Below the pieces are notes generated by a model that was not told the origin of the DNA, made no database searches, and saw nothing but the letters and a program-made list of their open reading frames with translations. Shown piece after piece: positions 11,303 through 22,982 of a DNA stretch of 64,000 nt (within the stretch, counting starts at the first letter, position 1; each line of letters starts with the position of its first letter). The translations under genes and the position numbers were made by a program. Origin of the DNA: Amanita rubescens (taxonomy: Eukaryota > Basidiomycota > Agaricomycetes > Agaricales > Amanitaceae); the NCBI GenBank assembly GCA_015039365.1, contig WION01000007.1:682001-746000 (forward strand), in the 5' to 3' direction.

Positions 11303-13102
11303 TTAAATCGTCAAATCAACATACAAAGTATTGTTGTCGTCTCTACTATGGCTAGTTGCGCGTTCAGGACCGGGGGAGAGCCTACTACTGCTCGCATGTA
11401 CACCTGGACGCACTGTGGCCGGCGGAATACGATCATCCTCGTCCTCCAAGACATGGGGTACACCCATCTCCTCTCCCGGACGTAATTTTTTTAAGCCCGG
11501 CAGAATGGCTACACTTTCCTTTTCACGGTCGTGATCTCTGTCATGACTGTTTATATAAGTCCCCAAGGGATACTCCTGTTCGTATGGCTGGAACGCATCC
11601 CGGAGCTGGCGGAATACTTCAAGAAATGAGCTGTGTGACACGGGAGGAGCTCCCAGCATTGTGTACAGTTTCTGAACTTGCAGCTCGAAGTCATCGGGTA
11701 CCAAACGGAAAACGGGATGACTAGGTGGCGCCCACTCATTCTCCATTTCTTCCAATAGATCGTTCGGGACAGGAATCTATGGCAATTAGATTAAATTTAG
11801 CTCCAGAGTGTTATATCTTTAGTTACCTTATAGTCTCTGGCGTCGAAATCTTCAGGGTGCTCGCGGATATATTCCGGCGCCGCTCCTTGAGGAAGAATTT
11901 TGTTCTTATTACGACGGCGTGGGCTATTGTTAAACCTGTCTCGAAACGCGTCCAGCTCTGCCTGAAGCCATGGTATCGCCAACCAAAGGAAGACGAGACT
12001 TAAATTCGTCAGGATCGTGATTGCTTTGGCAGCGTAATCCTCTTACCGATCCAAATCCTCGCTGGGATCATATAGACCACTGTGGACGGCTTCCCGTAGT
12101 ACGTTCTCGAACCCAGGGCTAAAGTACGTGCGCAGGTATGACCAGAACGCTTCCGCCTTCACATTGTTTGTGGATGCCATCGCCCATCGGTGCTGCAACG
12201 TCCCTCTCAACGTGGGGTCCATACGTTGACGTATTAAAGTTTGAACGTTGGCGACTGAATTATTCTCGGTGCCTCGATCACTTTGTGTAATGAGTGGTGC
12301 CCCTGGTGATGGCGATTAGAATTAATATTTGGGCGTACGGAACAAGAATCATACCTCCCAACTCCCGTATCGCGTCCAGATAATACTTAGCTATAAGTCG
12401 GGGATTATGGTTTGTTCGCCATATCTTCAACCAGGCAACGTGGCCGCTAAAAGGATCCAGGCCGACATGAAGCCACAGGTGATATTGGCCCCATTTATCG
12501 TGTTGGTCCATCGTAAGCATTGCCATCACTCCTGCAGAATAGAATCGTCTCCTTTTGAACTTCTTGCCCTTGCGTTTACGGACTTCTTCGGATTCTATCT
12601 CACGCAACATCCCCGAAATTCTCTGTCTAAATGTCTGTGAGGCACAAGAAAAGCATTCATTGGTTCACATACTCTGGAATCTTAAGTTCATAGTCATTTA
12701 TTAACAAGGTTACTAACGACCGCGCTCCATGATTAGGAAACCGGGGTTTGACATCATCTTCCAACATATTCCGTAGCTGATCGTCATCCGTTGACATATG
12801 GGAGCGGGCAGAGTTTAACCCCCAAGCTTTACGCCATTTTCTAAACGTTTGCACGCTAGACCAGATCAAGTCAGATCGACGCGTCCCAACTGATCAAAAG
12901 AGCCGCACCTAAGACCGTAACTCTCGGTATCGTAGTATCTTTTCAAATATTCCGTTATCGCCACGTCGTTCATACCCTGCCTCCAGCATTTTCTTGTCCT
13001 AGCCTCCAACTCGTCCCGATTCGGCGCTACCAAGAGAAATCAACATCGCAGGTTCCAACAAATATATGTGCACGCACGCAGAGGCTTGTATTGGTTGGGC
13101 AT
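11303..13102 (-). CDS. Integrase-core (rve/DDE) domain protein of the basidiomycete multicopy type
   Basis: Assembled from the exons MPNQYKPL, PNRDELEARTRKCW..EYLKRYYDTESYGL, VQTFRKWRKAWGL, the catalytic core, and a long tail. The first part resembles a helix-turn-helix. The core reads LHVGLDPFSGHVAWLKIW (first Asp), LITQSDRGTENN (second Asp) and NNVKAEAFWSYLR (Glu): a DDE arrangement. The core exon is joined through a clean intron ending in CACCAG at about 12302. A C-terminal region (IPWLQAELDAF, WAPPSHPVF) follows, then an acidic/basic tail to the stop at 11303. No terminal repeats were found by eye, so I cannot say whether it is an active element, a relic or a domesticated gene. The frames appear intact. 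Confidence 0.75.
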
Positions 13103-14362
13103 CGTGATGGTCGGTCACTGTCGACCTCGGATGAGGGAATACGGGTTTTTTTTCACTTGGAGGGTATCAGCCAAACACAAAAAGCCAAACACGACAACTG
13201 GAGCTATGGATAACAGTTTCGCCGAGTCAAATGGGGATTGGAGGCGTAACTTGATGCGTCAATACTGTCCCGAGGCCGTTCCTCGGTACACCAACTCATT
13301 CGTGAAACAGAACTAATGCTGGTCCTGCTCGATAAAGTCAGTATGAGCAATAAATCCTGCCAAAATCAACGCGCCTGGATGCGAGCCTATGCCCCCTTGC
13401 TTCTAAACTTAGAAGCGCGTTAAAACATGAAGCGGACCGCCCGATCAGTTGCCGCGATCGGTTGATGTTGGATGCACAGGCGGGATTGCCAAATAAGTAA
13501 GGTAGTGTTAGAGGTTCAATGGTATAGAGAACGGTAGTCGTAACATATTGATGACTTGGAGATGGTTCTGGTAGCACCTGAAGAGCGATAAGGACACTGG
13601 CAATGAACTGCTAACGTTCTTACCAAGGCGCAACAGTGGTTACATCCATCCGTTTTTCACGACGCGTCCTACGGGTGACTCTCAGAGCCCCTGGGTACCG
13701 TAAAGCGGCGGCGCGTATCGTGCGACCGCAAATCGATGTCATATCGTGCAAATATTGGATCTACGGGCGCAGGGATCAGCATGACCACGGCATCGAAGAG
13801 GACGGAATTACTCGTGTAGGGAGCTCATATTAATTACATTTGATTCTAGCGCTACAATGGCGCGTATCGTACGACCGCAAATCGATGTCATATCGCGCAA
13901 ATATTGGATCTACAGGCGCAGGGATCAGCATGACCGCAGCATCGAAGAGGACGGAATTACTCGTGGTAGGGAGCTCATATTAATTACATTTGATTCTAGC
14001 GCTACAATGTTGCACTACTCTACTACGTATACCAGACATGATGGAGGGAAAAGAAGTCCCACGCGGCAAGCAGGCCGATTAAGTACCGTGAATGGCTATT
14101 TGGTCCCCTCCAGGAGCAAACAACCATTCCGGGTACTTTAACCCTGAAGCGGAGCTTGAAAGGCTCTTCTACCTTTCGCATACTTAATCGACGTAGTGCA
14201 CCGTACCGTAATTTGCCTATCGTAGCCGCGAGTTTTAATTCCTCGTAAGTCCTGTTGATTACACGAAAGTGATGGAGGCATACTATGAACATACGCAATG
14301 AGCAACAATGGTGGCATTCGTAAGGTGTTAGTCGAGTGTCCTAACAATAGTCTTCCATAGCA
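13103..14362. other. Intergenic region upstream of the Spt5-like gene, containing a tandem duplication
   Basis: No supported gene. The main structure is the 149/150-bp tandem duplication at 13711..14009, listed separately. Other open frames here are short and mutually overlapping. The sequence between 14010 and 14362 is presumably promoter for the plus-strand gene starting at 14363. Confidence 0.45.
13711..14009. repeat. 149/150-bp tandem duplication
   Basis: Unit 1 (13711..13859) and unit 2 (13860..14009) begin with GCGCGTATCGT and end with GCGCTACAATG. They differ by a handful of substitutions and a one-base insertion in unit 2 (CGTGGTAGG against CGTGTAGG). Unit length and identity indicate a recent direct duplication. 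One plus-strand frame (ARIVRPQIDVIS..) stays open in both units, but the product is unlike any protein I know. Confidence 0.85.
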
Positions 14363-17354
14363 ATGAACATCAACGACGACTTGAACGCATGCCATTTAGC
14401 CCCCCACCAGCGTGGCAAAAGAACCGGTAGCAGGGAACCCACTGATAGTCGGAAGAAACAGAAATACTCGGTATGTTGAGTAACGCGGCCTGCTCGGGAC
14501 GCCGACTAACATTGTTCTGCAGGTGAATGTGCGCGATTTCCTAGACATAGAGGCTTTGGAAGAGGGATCTAGCGACGATGAAGATTCGGGTGGCGAATGT
14601 AAGTGCATATTCAACAAGAAAATATACGACTAAACGCTGGTTCTGATAGCTGTTGAAGATTTTGTTGACGACAGCACGATCACTCGTCAAGAGTACTTGG
14701 AAGGTTATACATTGACGACGTCTACGAACGATGGTCTGCCTTTGGATGATCGTATGACGGCTGTCATCAATCGATACGAAGCCCTTGAAGCTGACAGGCA
14801 TAGCTGCGGTGAATATGGGTTCGAGAACAAAGAGATGGATATGTTGACAGAGCGTTTCATGCGAATGCCCACGGAAATCGATCCGTGCTTTTGGAGAGTT
14901 CGTGTGCAGGTGCGTCTATACTGTTCAGATGTAAATTGGAATACTGAACCGTGTGCAACAAAGGAAGGATCGGAAGAAGAGAGTTTCTGGGCTCTGCAGC
15001 ACCGTTGGCGGGTTAACCCTGGCCTAGCCTATGCGATTGTTTTGCCCTCAAGTGGCCGGATGTGGATCGGGGTCGAATCCACGTCTCGAGCGAACGTGGA
15101 AGAACTATGCGAGAACCTCTCTACATTCCGTCATCCCTTAGATATCTCGCTTGTGCCTATCGAGGAACGGGTAACGTGGCTTGGCTGGGACCGGAAAAGT
15201 CCATGTCTAACAGCACCATCATGGGCCAGGTTACGAAAGCGCTCAAAACTCGCAGAGCTGGATCTCGACAGAAAACTTATGAAATATGCCGGCGACCTGG
15301 TCTTTGTGCTCGAAACGAAGAGTGAATCCAAGGTCGTAATCTGTCTCGTTCCACGGCTGCTGGTTTCGATCGAAGGTGGCGCCTCTCGAGATATGGACGT
15401 GGATCGCAAAAATAAAAAGCGAAGAATACGACTTCCTCGACTATTACACCCTAAGGTTATTGGAGATCCCAAAGAAGCGGCGGAAATTGCGCCTCGAATG
15501 GACCCGAATGTGTGGTGGAAGCCTGGCCGTCGCGAAGAGTTGGTAATAGTCGGGGATGGCTTATACCGGTTTTCCAAAGAACGAAGGGGGGACGACGAGT
15601 ATAAACCCCCCTTTGCGGTGTTTACCGTTCCAGTCGAAGCATTGTGCTCGTCTGGCGTAGTGCCGAGACTGAGCGAACTGAATTTATTTGGTGAAGGGAT
15701 GGCTGTCGAATCCAACCGACTGGATTTTCCAACACCATCACGGGAATTCATACAGTGGACATTTGAACACTTTGTCGCAGCCCCTGTGGAAATTGGAAAT
15801 ACCGTGGAGGTAGATTTGAAACCGGGAACATTACGGGGGGTAATCGTAGACGTCCAGTTCGAGGAGGCGGTCGTGCGCCTGAGTGGCACAGCAAAGGAAA
15901 TCCAGGTCGAGGTTGAACGCGTCAGACGTATTTACGGAGTTGGTGACGCCGTCAAAGTCGTTAAGGGCTCAAATATTGATCGTGAAGGCTGGGTACTGAA
16001 GATGGAAGACGATAAACTCACTGTATTCGATCGCGTCTTAAAGGAAGAGGTATGGGCTACTTGTAGAAGCCAGATAATCATTAATTCTGAAACAGTTTCA
16101 CGTGAAGACGTGGCAACTTGTGCCGCACGACACATTTGAGTGGGGATTCGCTCACAGCTTTCAAGTCGGCCATACGGTTCGGGTCAATAGCCGCATATCA
16201 CCACATTATGGTGTTGTGGGTAAGGTGTGCAGCACCACCGACTTCTCGGTCGAAGTGATCGAAGCAAAAATGGAAGCAAAGGTAAGACAACATCTTTAGG
16301 CGCCTCTGCTTTTTGACGGATGTTATTATTGTAGTTCACAGTGCCGCCATGGTTTCTAGAGCATGACAATTCATCTATTGTTAAAATGGGCGATGGAGGC
16401 TCAGAAAGATCGTATGATCGCTACGATGAACTAATCAATACCTGGGTCATCGTGACCGGAAACAGAGGAGACAAAGGCTTGTTCGGAAGGATACAAAAAA
16501 ACCTGGGAAACCAGATTATGCGTGTGGAAGCGAGTTCTGGAGCGAAGGTGGTTGATAAACACGTTGACCTTCTTGTTACAGTGTAAGTTATCCGATTGGT
16601 TGTGTACCTGGTCGAGCTAAGTTCTTTACAGAGAAGGTGGGGTCGAGATCTGCGGCAATACTATGTTGGGCGTTATCATACACCCATATTCCATGGATAT
16701 TCGATCCCAAATTTCCAGAGACAGTCTGAGCGACCAGAGCGAGCAACAACACCGACGCCGACCCAAGAGGAAATCGCGGAACTCGAAGAAACTCCTGATG
16801 CGCCTATCACGCCTTCTGAATCAGGAGCAGCGCAGTCCGAAGATTCGCATGTCCCTGCTGAACAGGAAGCAGAGGTACCAATGATCTGCTATCTAGACCA
16901 AGGTATTTTGTATTCTTCGCCTCAAGTTGGTCCATACTCAGGTTTAGTCTTAGTACTTCCTGTTAACTGGCTAACGAAACATGGCTTGATGTCGAAGCGC
17001 ATCTACACACATGTCCGTAACACTGAACTAGATGTCTTCACTGGAGGCACGGGATTTGCGAAAGGGAAGCATGAGGGTGATAGAGCCTTGGTTTTGTCAG
17101 GCGAACGGCTGGACGAGATCCTCGTGCATGTAAAGAAGAGAACAATGAAAATTCCAGCAAGATTCCTTTTCCCTGAGAAACCATCTTCGAAGGGACAGGT
17201 GGTCGTTGTCATTAATGGCGACAGGGCAGGTGAAATCTATGTGACGCGGGACCCGAGGGAGGACGGTTGGTTTCCTCTGGTGAAGCGCGGTGGCAAAGGG
17301 GCGCCTAAGTGCTTCGTGGAGCCGTGCAGGTTGGCCAGATGTGATCCGAAGTAA
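14363..17354 (+). CDS. Spt5-like transcription elongation factor paralogue (NGN + KOW domains)
   Basis: Starts at ATG 14363 with a short basic exon, then KYS|VNVRDFLDIEALEEGSSDDEDSGGE, an acidic N-terminus like Spt5. A FWRVRVQ..RWRVNPGLAYAIV..MWIGVES segment fits the NusG N-terminal (NGN) fold. KOW-like modules follow (VGDAVKVVKGSNIDREGWV; VGHTVRVNSRISPHYGVVGKV; NTWVIVTGNRGDKGLFGRI; GQVVVVINGDRAGEIYV). Introns 14471..14522, 14599..14649, 16050..16095 and 16282..16334 all restore frame. Boundaries between 16580 and 16740 are uncertain. The end may be the TAA at 17352, or a further intron (GTAAGT at about 17350) leading to a short exon ending near 17462. It lacks an obvious Spt5 C-terminal repeat tail and is diverged, so it is more likely a paralogue than the essential Spt5. 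Confidence 0.75.
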
Positions 17355-17664
17355 GTTATAAGTATGTCGAGAGGAACAGTGGTATAGCAATCGGCGTGGC
17401 TATGATTTGGACTCTGAACACTTAGCTTTGGACATCTAATTTTCTTGGGATGGATTTCGTAGCTATTAAGACTGACATCGTACACTTTCAACCATTTTCA
17501 ACAACTAGAACTTGTAGCAGCCATGTCATCTTATCTATTCACCATAATGATTATTGTGTTACATTTGGAATATTTGTTTTGTGACGTCTGACATGTACAT
17601 AAGTAGGAGGTATTCTGGGTCCTTGTTTGGCATTTGATATTTCATCATCCGGTTCATCAAAAAA

Positions 17665-20600
17665 TCAAGCCGAGCGCGGCAAAACGAGCATATCACTCCC
17701 TGTTGCCGTACAATAGCGCCATCCGTATTGATTGGGATCGTCTGACTGCGACGGATTCGCGAATCTAGGTTCCTGTGGAGTTTGTCCTTGGTATGGTTGC
17801 GAGTTTGGGAAGCTAAACGGCGTCTCAGGCACAGGTCCTCCTGGAACAGGTTCGGAAAAGCCTCCAGGAATATATCCACTGCTTTCATGGTGATGATAGC
17901 TGTGGTCGTGAAGATCTTCACGGCGTTTATGGTGACCCTCTGGCTGGTCGTCATGCCACGACTCGTGTCTGGCCTCGTGTCCATAGTGGTGGTGCCTTCC
18001 ATACTGGGTAGGTTCCGCGCCGGAGAAGCCGGGATAAGCAGGTCCAGCCGGTGGTCCAGGTGGAGGTCCAGGTAAAGACGGGGTGTATGAAGGGGCATAC
18101 CCTGACGTTTCATTGGACGTGCCATGAGGCCGATACGGGCTGGGTGGTCTGTATGCGTGACTTGGCGCCGGTTTGGATGTAGATGTATACAAGCTCTCCG
18201 CGGCGTAATCCTGGTATCTAGGTGTATATTTCGCTTCGGCAGTCGTACTAGCGTAATTCGACGTTGGTTCACTGGTGTTGGCGGTAGTAACATATTGGGA
18301 GCTCTTATTCAGAGGCGGCAAGAACTGCTGCTTAACGCTATGGCTATGCGCTCCAGTTGTCGCAAAAGAACCAACAGAGGGGCCAGGTCCGCCTTGCCCA
18401 GCATCACGGACATTCTGGTGATTTCGCACTGCTTCCTTTGAAAGGCGTCTCAGGATCGATTGTTGGCTGCTTCCAAGCCCGTGAACCCATAAACGCATGC
18501 ACTCCAGCATGTCACGCTGGATCTTGGAGTTTGGGTCACAGAAATCAGGATGAAACCTGCCAGACTTCAGTCTCTTCGCTTATCTCTTGGTCTGAAATTA
18601 CTTACAAGCAAGAAAGTATATCCTCGGTGATGGTCTGAACGTTCAGGGACGTGTCATCCCATGCCTTTGTCACTAAATTGACCGCATGCACCACAACAAC
18701 TTTCGCTACTTGGCCGGCAGGCTCGTTGAGGATAGCATTCTGGGATAGTTTAAATATCTCGCAGTGAAACTCATATATTACCTACAAAATGATCTTTACT
18801 CAAAAAAGAGTGCGTTGGATCAGACTGAGTAATGTTAAAGCGACGGTCACGTTTCAGCAGACATGCCCACTCACCGCCCTCGGATCGTTGAAAACTTCGT
18901 ATTGGTCATTCTTGTTGATGACTTCTCCAGATGCCGCAGTTAATCCTTCAGTCGCTTTCCTCAAAAGAGGTCCAAGATACGGCTGAGAAATCCACATGAG
19001 AATGGCATCCCAGCGCAATAATAAGTACTCATTACCTCGAGAGCCCTAAGCACAAAGACTGTTCGAGAATCGGTCACATCGAATGGCGCAGATCTGGTTT
19101 AGCTAACTCACCCGAGGTCGCATCTGTAATCTTCTCAATTAAAGACCCCAGACCCGGTATTTTGTCTACATTACGTATGAGTTATGCGTCTCGGTAAGAG
19201 TAATATTACGAACCGATTGTCTGAGCAATTACTTTCGTAACTAGCAAGAGATCAAATTGGCAATACTTCGTGTAGAACTAAACCGCGTACCAGAATCTCT
19301 AAACACGAGAACCTGCCACAAGGCGGAGTGTAGCTCCTGCGGGGACATATCTTCGGGTCTCTTGCCTCCTTGCGCAGGCCCCGCTCTAAGTCGCTCGACA
19401 TTCTCCATGTCCCGGGATATTGTGTTGCCTGTTCCACCTGGGAGAGCAGAGAATAGCTGTCGCAAAGTGCCGGCCGTACCGAATCCGGGCTCTCCCCTAG
19501 CACCCTGAGAACGTGCGCGAGCCTTGTCAAGTTCTTTGTTCAAATCAGTCACGGATGCCTATTGATCGAGAATTAGATGGCCCTGACTGGGATTAAAAAT
19601 AGGCTTACTTCGCTCTGAAGTTGTGGGGTTGGTAAAGTTAGTCATACGCTCGGACAGTTCCGAGGAACCTACCAAGTGATCGGATGCCTCTAAAGAGAAT
19701 GTCAGAATGAACAGGAAGGTTTTATCAGCCAACTTACCGCCGAGTAGGGAAAATGTGAAGTCGCTGGAACCAAAAGTGCCTAGGAGGATCTTTCATACTT
19801 GTTCTTCTGGTGCTCAAAGAGACATACCAGTCACAATCGGAGCTACCCATCTTCCGCTGGGTGCTTGTATGCGGACGTTATCACCTACGTGCACGAAAAC
19901 ATCATTGTACCCCATGGACACGAGTGCAAGCTCGCAAAAGTTGGAGTGTGCAGTAAAGTCTTCAAGGGTATGAAGCTGCAGGTATTGAGATTTCTTGCGC
20001 GTCTCTGATAAGTTGAAACTTACTGCGGTGCCCAGCAATCGAAAGGCCTCGTATTGATCTTCTTTCCGATGACCAGAATTACGGTATAATCTGCCATAAT
20101 GAATACATTGCTGAAGTACGCGTCTCACGTGAGCTTTGGAAGTGTCCCAGTTGCCTCGTTCTGCGACGGGACAATTATATCAGAGCACTCATTAACACTG
20201 GTGTCAAAGTACCGTTTGCAATGTAATTCTTCATGCCAGTTTGCGGGTCAATTCGCAATTCCGCAGGCTACATTTACGTCAGATAGTGCTAAATGAATAC
20301 TTATAGCCATACATCGACGGGGCCTCGCAGCTTGGGATTGTATTTTCGAGCATCTTCGCCCTCCGCGTAACCTTTTGGATTATCGATATGTTCAACCTTT
20401 ACAATGTCAAGATCTACGACAAGTCAGATCAAATGCGGACAAACGGGAAGGTAGGCGCCTAAGCGCTCCGCAGTGACTTCGAACTCGTCTGTGGCATAAC
20501 CATGTGCCTTGAGCGCAGCTTTAGGATGTGTAACCTTATATGAAGCCGATGCTCACAAGGAAGCCGAGAACCATGCAGAGAGTGATAATTGACTGCCGTA

Positions 20601-21136
20601 ACGCTGTCAAATGACTGATCGGATGAATATCCAGAACATACTTGTAGCTGCATTCTCTTCAAGCCCGCAACGTCGACAGCCTGACAGTATACAATCTAAT
20701 TAAGGGACAAAAGAGTTTGCAAAAAGCGCTACCTGACTAAAGTCTCGCAGCCAGTTACTGCTATGGATATTAGGTTTCAATATAGCGCATATATTCAAGA
20801 GACAGACCCGAAATACACGCGTTTGACATCTAGAGGGGTAAACCTGGTACCTTTGGAGAAGAGGGCGAATCCACTAGCTGTGTGCTTAACAAGATCTGCT
20901 AGGGTATCTTCCTGATCGAAAAGTAAGATTGCTGAATCAGATGGATCACACGAGGCATACTATATCACCGTGTCGAAAAGCTTTGCCTTCCAAATAGGCA
21001 AATCTAAGAAGCGTGAGACATAGGGGGTAAACGTATGCGCAGTAACTACGGACGAAGGGATATTGCCTGCGCCGAAGGCAAGAACGGCGTGGGGAATACA
21101 GAGAGTAAAAAAGAAGAGGAGGTAGTGGTAATGCAT
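17665..21136 (-). CDS. het-C: Heterokaryon incompatibility protein HET-C
   Basis: Large secretory-pathway protein. In ascomycetes, allelic differences at het-C trigger heterokaryon incompatibility, and homologues are widespread in fungi. The ATG at 21136 begins a signal peptide (MHYHYLLFFFTLCIPHAVLAFGAG). A GTCCGT...CTTAG intron gives the family start NIPSFAYLEGKAFRHGD. Further in, a characteristic block reads YEAFRLLGTA, LQLHTLEDFTAHSNFCELAL and NVRIQAPSGRWVAPIVTG. The C-terminal exon (18510-17665) is Gly/His/Pro/Tyr-rich and low in complexity. Multiple short introns split the gene. The last about 13 codons and the stop lie in a 42-bp segment also found at 7728-7769, so this C-terminus may derive from a repeat. 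Confidence 0.87.
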
Positions 21137-21337
21137 GATGGTGGAAAGGGATTACGCAGCCACCGCTAATTGCCGAGTCCGTTTGAATATTTTTTGGGCA
21201 AGCAAAGTTTGACTGCTCCCCCGCACTTTGCTCTGGTGGCACAAGCCCCATCTCGCCGTGTACTCTTTAGACCTTTTAATCTTCGGTACGTCTTTTTTAC
21301 CCGCCCACAACTTTCACTCATTCTTCTCAGCTTTGCA
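21137..21337. promoter_or_regulatory. Divergent promoter between HET-C and the NTF2/RRM gene
   Basis: About 200 bp separate two divergently starting genes. No clear TATA box was identified on either side. It includes a TTTGAATATTTTTTGGGC segment near 21182. Any core-promoter assignment is inference from geometry. Confidence 0.4.
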
Positions 21338-22982
21338 ATGACCAATTCCTCGCCTTCTTCCTCCATTCATCAGAACGTCGTTCCTTCCGAAGTCGGCTGG
21401 CAGTTTGTTCCTCAGTATTATACCTTTGTTAACAAACATCCCAATCGTTTGCACTGCTTTTACACTAAACAATCCACCTTTATACATGGTACTGAGGGTG
21501 AAGATTGCAAGCCCTGCTTCGGCCAGCACGTACGTATTCACTTCCGCTTTTCCATCTCTCTCTTCTCATCTCTCGCAGGAAATTCACCAAAAAATAACCT
21601 CCATTGGCTTCCAAGACTGCAAGGTCTTCATCCACTCAGTCGACGCGCAGTCTTCTGCAAATGGCGGTATTATCATCCAGGTCATTGGTGAAATGTCAAA
21701 TCATGCCGAACCTTGGCGTAAATTCGTCCAGACCTTTTTCTTGGCCGAGCAGCCTAATGGTTACTTCGTTCTCAACGACATCTTCCGCTTTTTGAAGGAA
21801 GAAGCCGTTGAGACCGATGAGCCAACTAGTGATGACGTTGACGTTGAACCTGTCCCGGCTACCGCGGAACCTGCTCCTACCCTGGCCCACCCTGTTCCAA
21901 TTATTGAGCCAGTCAGAGAGCCAACTCCCCCTCCCGCTGCACCCGTTCCCCTTACCGAGGAGGCGCCTACCACTGACTCAACCGAAGTCCAGGCTCCCAC
22001 CCCTGAGTCCCAGGTCCAGGTTCCTTCCGTTCCGGAGACAAATGGCATCCAGGTTCCTGAATCAGAAAAACATTCCCCTGCCCCGGTTGAAAAGCCATTG
22101 ACACCCGCACCTCCACCTCCTCAACAGCTGACTCCTGCTGCTGCCGTTGCACCTCCCGCTTCCCAACCTCCTCCTCCCGCTGTCGCTCCTCCTTTGGCTG
22201 CATCTACTTCCACCGCTTCTACTTCTGCTCAGGCCCCTGCTGTAAGCGCAGCGTCTTCTGCTCCTCGTTCATGGGCATCGCTCGCTGCTTCCAACCCTAA
22301 GAAGTGGGGTTCCACCGTTGCTACTGATTCCCGTGGCACAACTGAGGTTCCGGCGTCTTCTGCCAGCCCTGCACCTGCAAGTGGGACGCATACGCCGCCA
22401 ACCGCCGGTCAGCCCTCTGGTGGCCGACCCAGTGGTCAACAGTCTGGTCAAGGAAGATCCGAACATCATCCGTCGTATATCGCCGCGCAGAGTGTAACTA
22501 CTCCCCATTGCTTCGTCAAGGTAAGTAATATCGCAGTAATCGGATTCCACGATGCTGATACCGTCCAGGGCGTATCAGAGCAGCTCTCGAACAACTTGTT
22601 GGCGGCAACACTGACGCAACGTTTTGGTCCCGTCAAGGAAGTGGAGGTTGTTCGCTCAAAAATGTGCGCATTTATCGAGTTCCAGTCGCTTGACTCTGCT
22701 CGGCGTGCTATCACCGCCAGTCTTCCTCACAACCAAGGCGGCGAGGGTGGTCTGTTCATTGACGTTGGTGGCGACGCAGGCCAGGTCCGCATCGTGGTGG
22801 AAACAAAGAAGGATCGCGCTGATCGACCTCCTGGCCGGGGCCGCCCTCCTACTGCGAATGGTGGTGAGGGCCGCGGCGCCGGTGGGGGTGGTGGTGGTGG
22901 TGGACATGGTCCCGGCGGTGGTCAAGGTGGATATGGCAGACGAGGCGGCGTTGGGCGGGGACGGGGCTCTGGACCCAAATAG
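21338..22982 (+). CDS. G3BP-like RNA-binding protein (NTF2-like domain, RRM, Gly-rich tail)
   Basis: Homologue of Ras-GAP SH3-binding proteins (G3BP; fission yeast Nxt3), which regulate deubiquitination and stress-granule RNA-protein assemblies in the cytoplasm. The N-terminal NTF2-like domain shows VGWQFVPQYYTFVNKHP, FIHGTEGED, VFIHSVDAQSSANGGIII and FFLAEQPNGYFVLNDIFRF. A long Pro/Ala/Thr-rich acidic linker follows. The RRM begins CFVK|GVSEQLSNNLL with RNP-like CAFIEFQSLDSARRA. The tail is rich in RG/GGG repeats. Introns are 21530..21578 and 22521..22568. The second is 48 nt with no in-frame stop, so retention would insert 16 residues at the start of the RRM. Confidence 0.9.

Noticed and set aside
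8280..13102. Single transposon carrying both alpha-kinase and integrase genes
   Set aside because: No terminal inverted repeats or target duplications could be found around the pair by eye; kept only as a testable spacing observation.
13857..14141. Open frame spanning both 149-bp tandem units
   Set aside because: It exists only because the duplication preserves frame; start codon is the repeat junction and the protein has no recognisable motif.
15131..15889. 252-codon minus-strand frame inside the Spt5-like gene
   Set aside because: Antisense shadow of a real coding exon; Ser/Thr-rich composition is typical of such shadows and the sense strand has clear NGN/KOW motifs.
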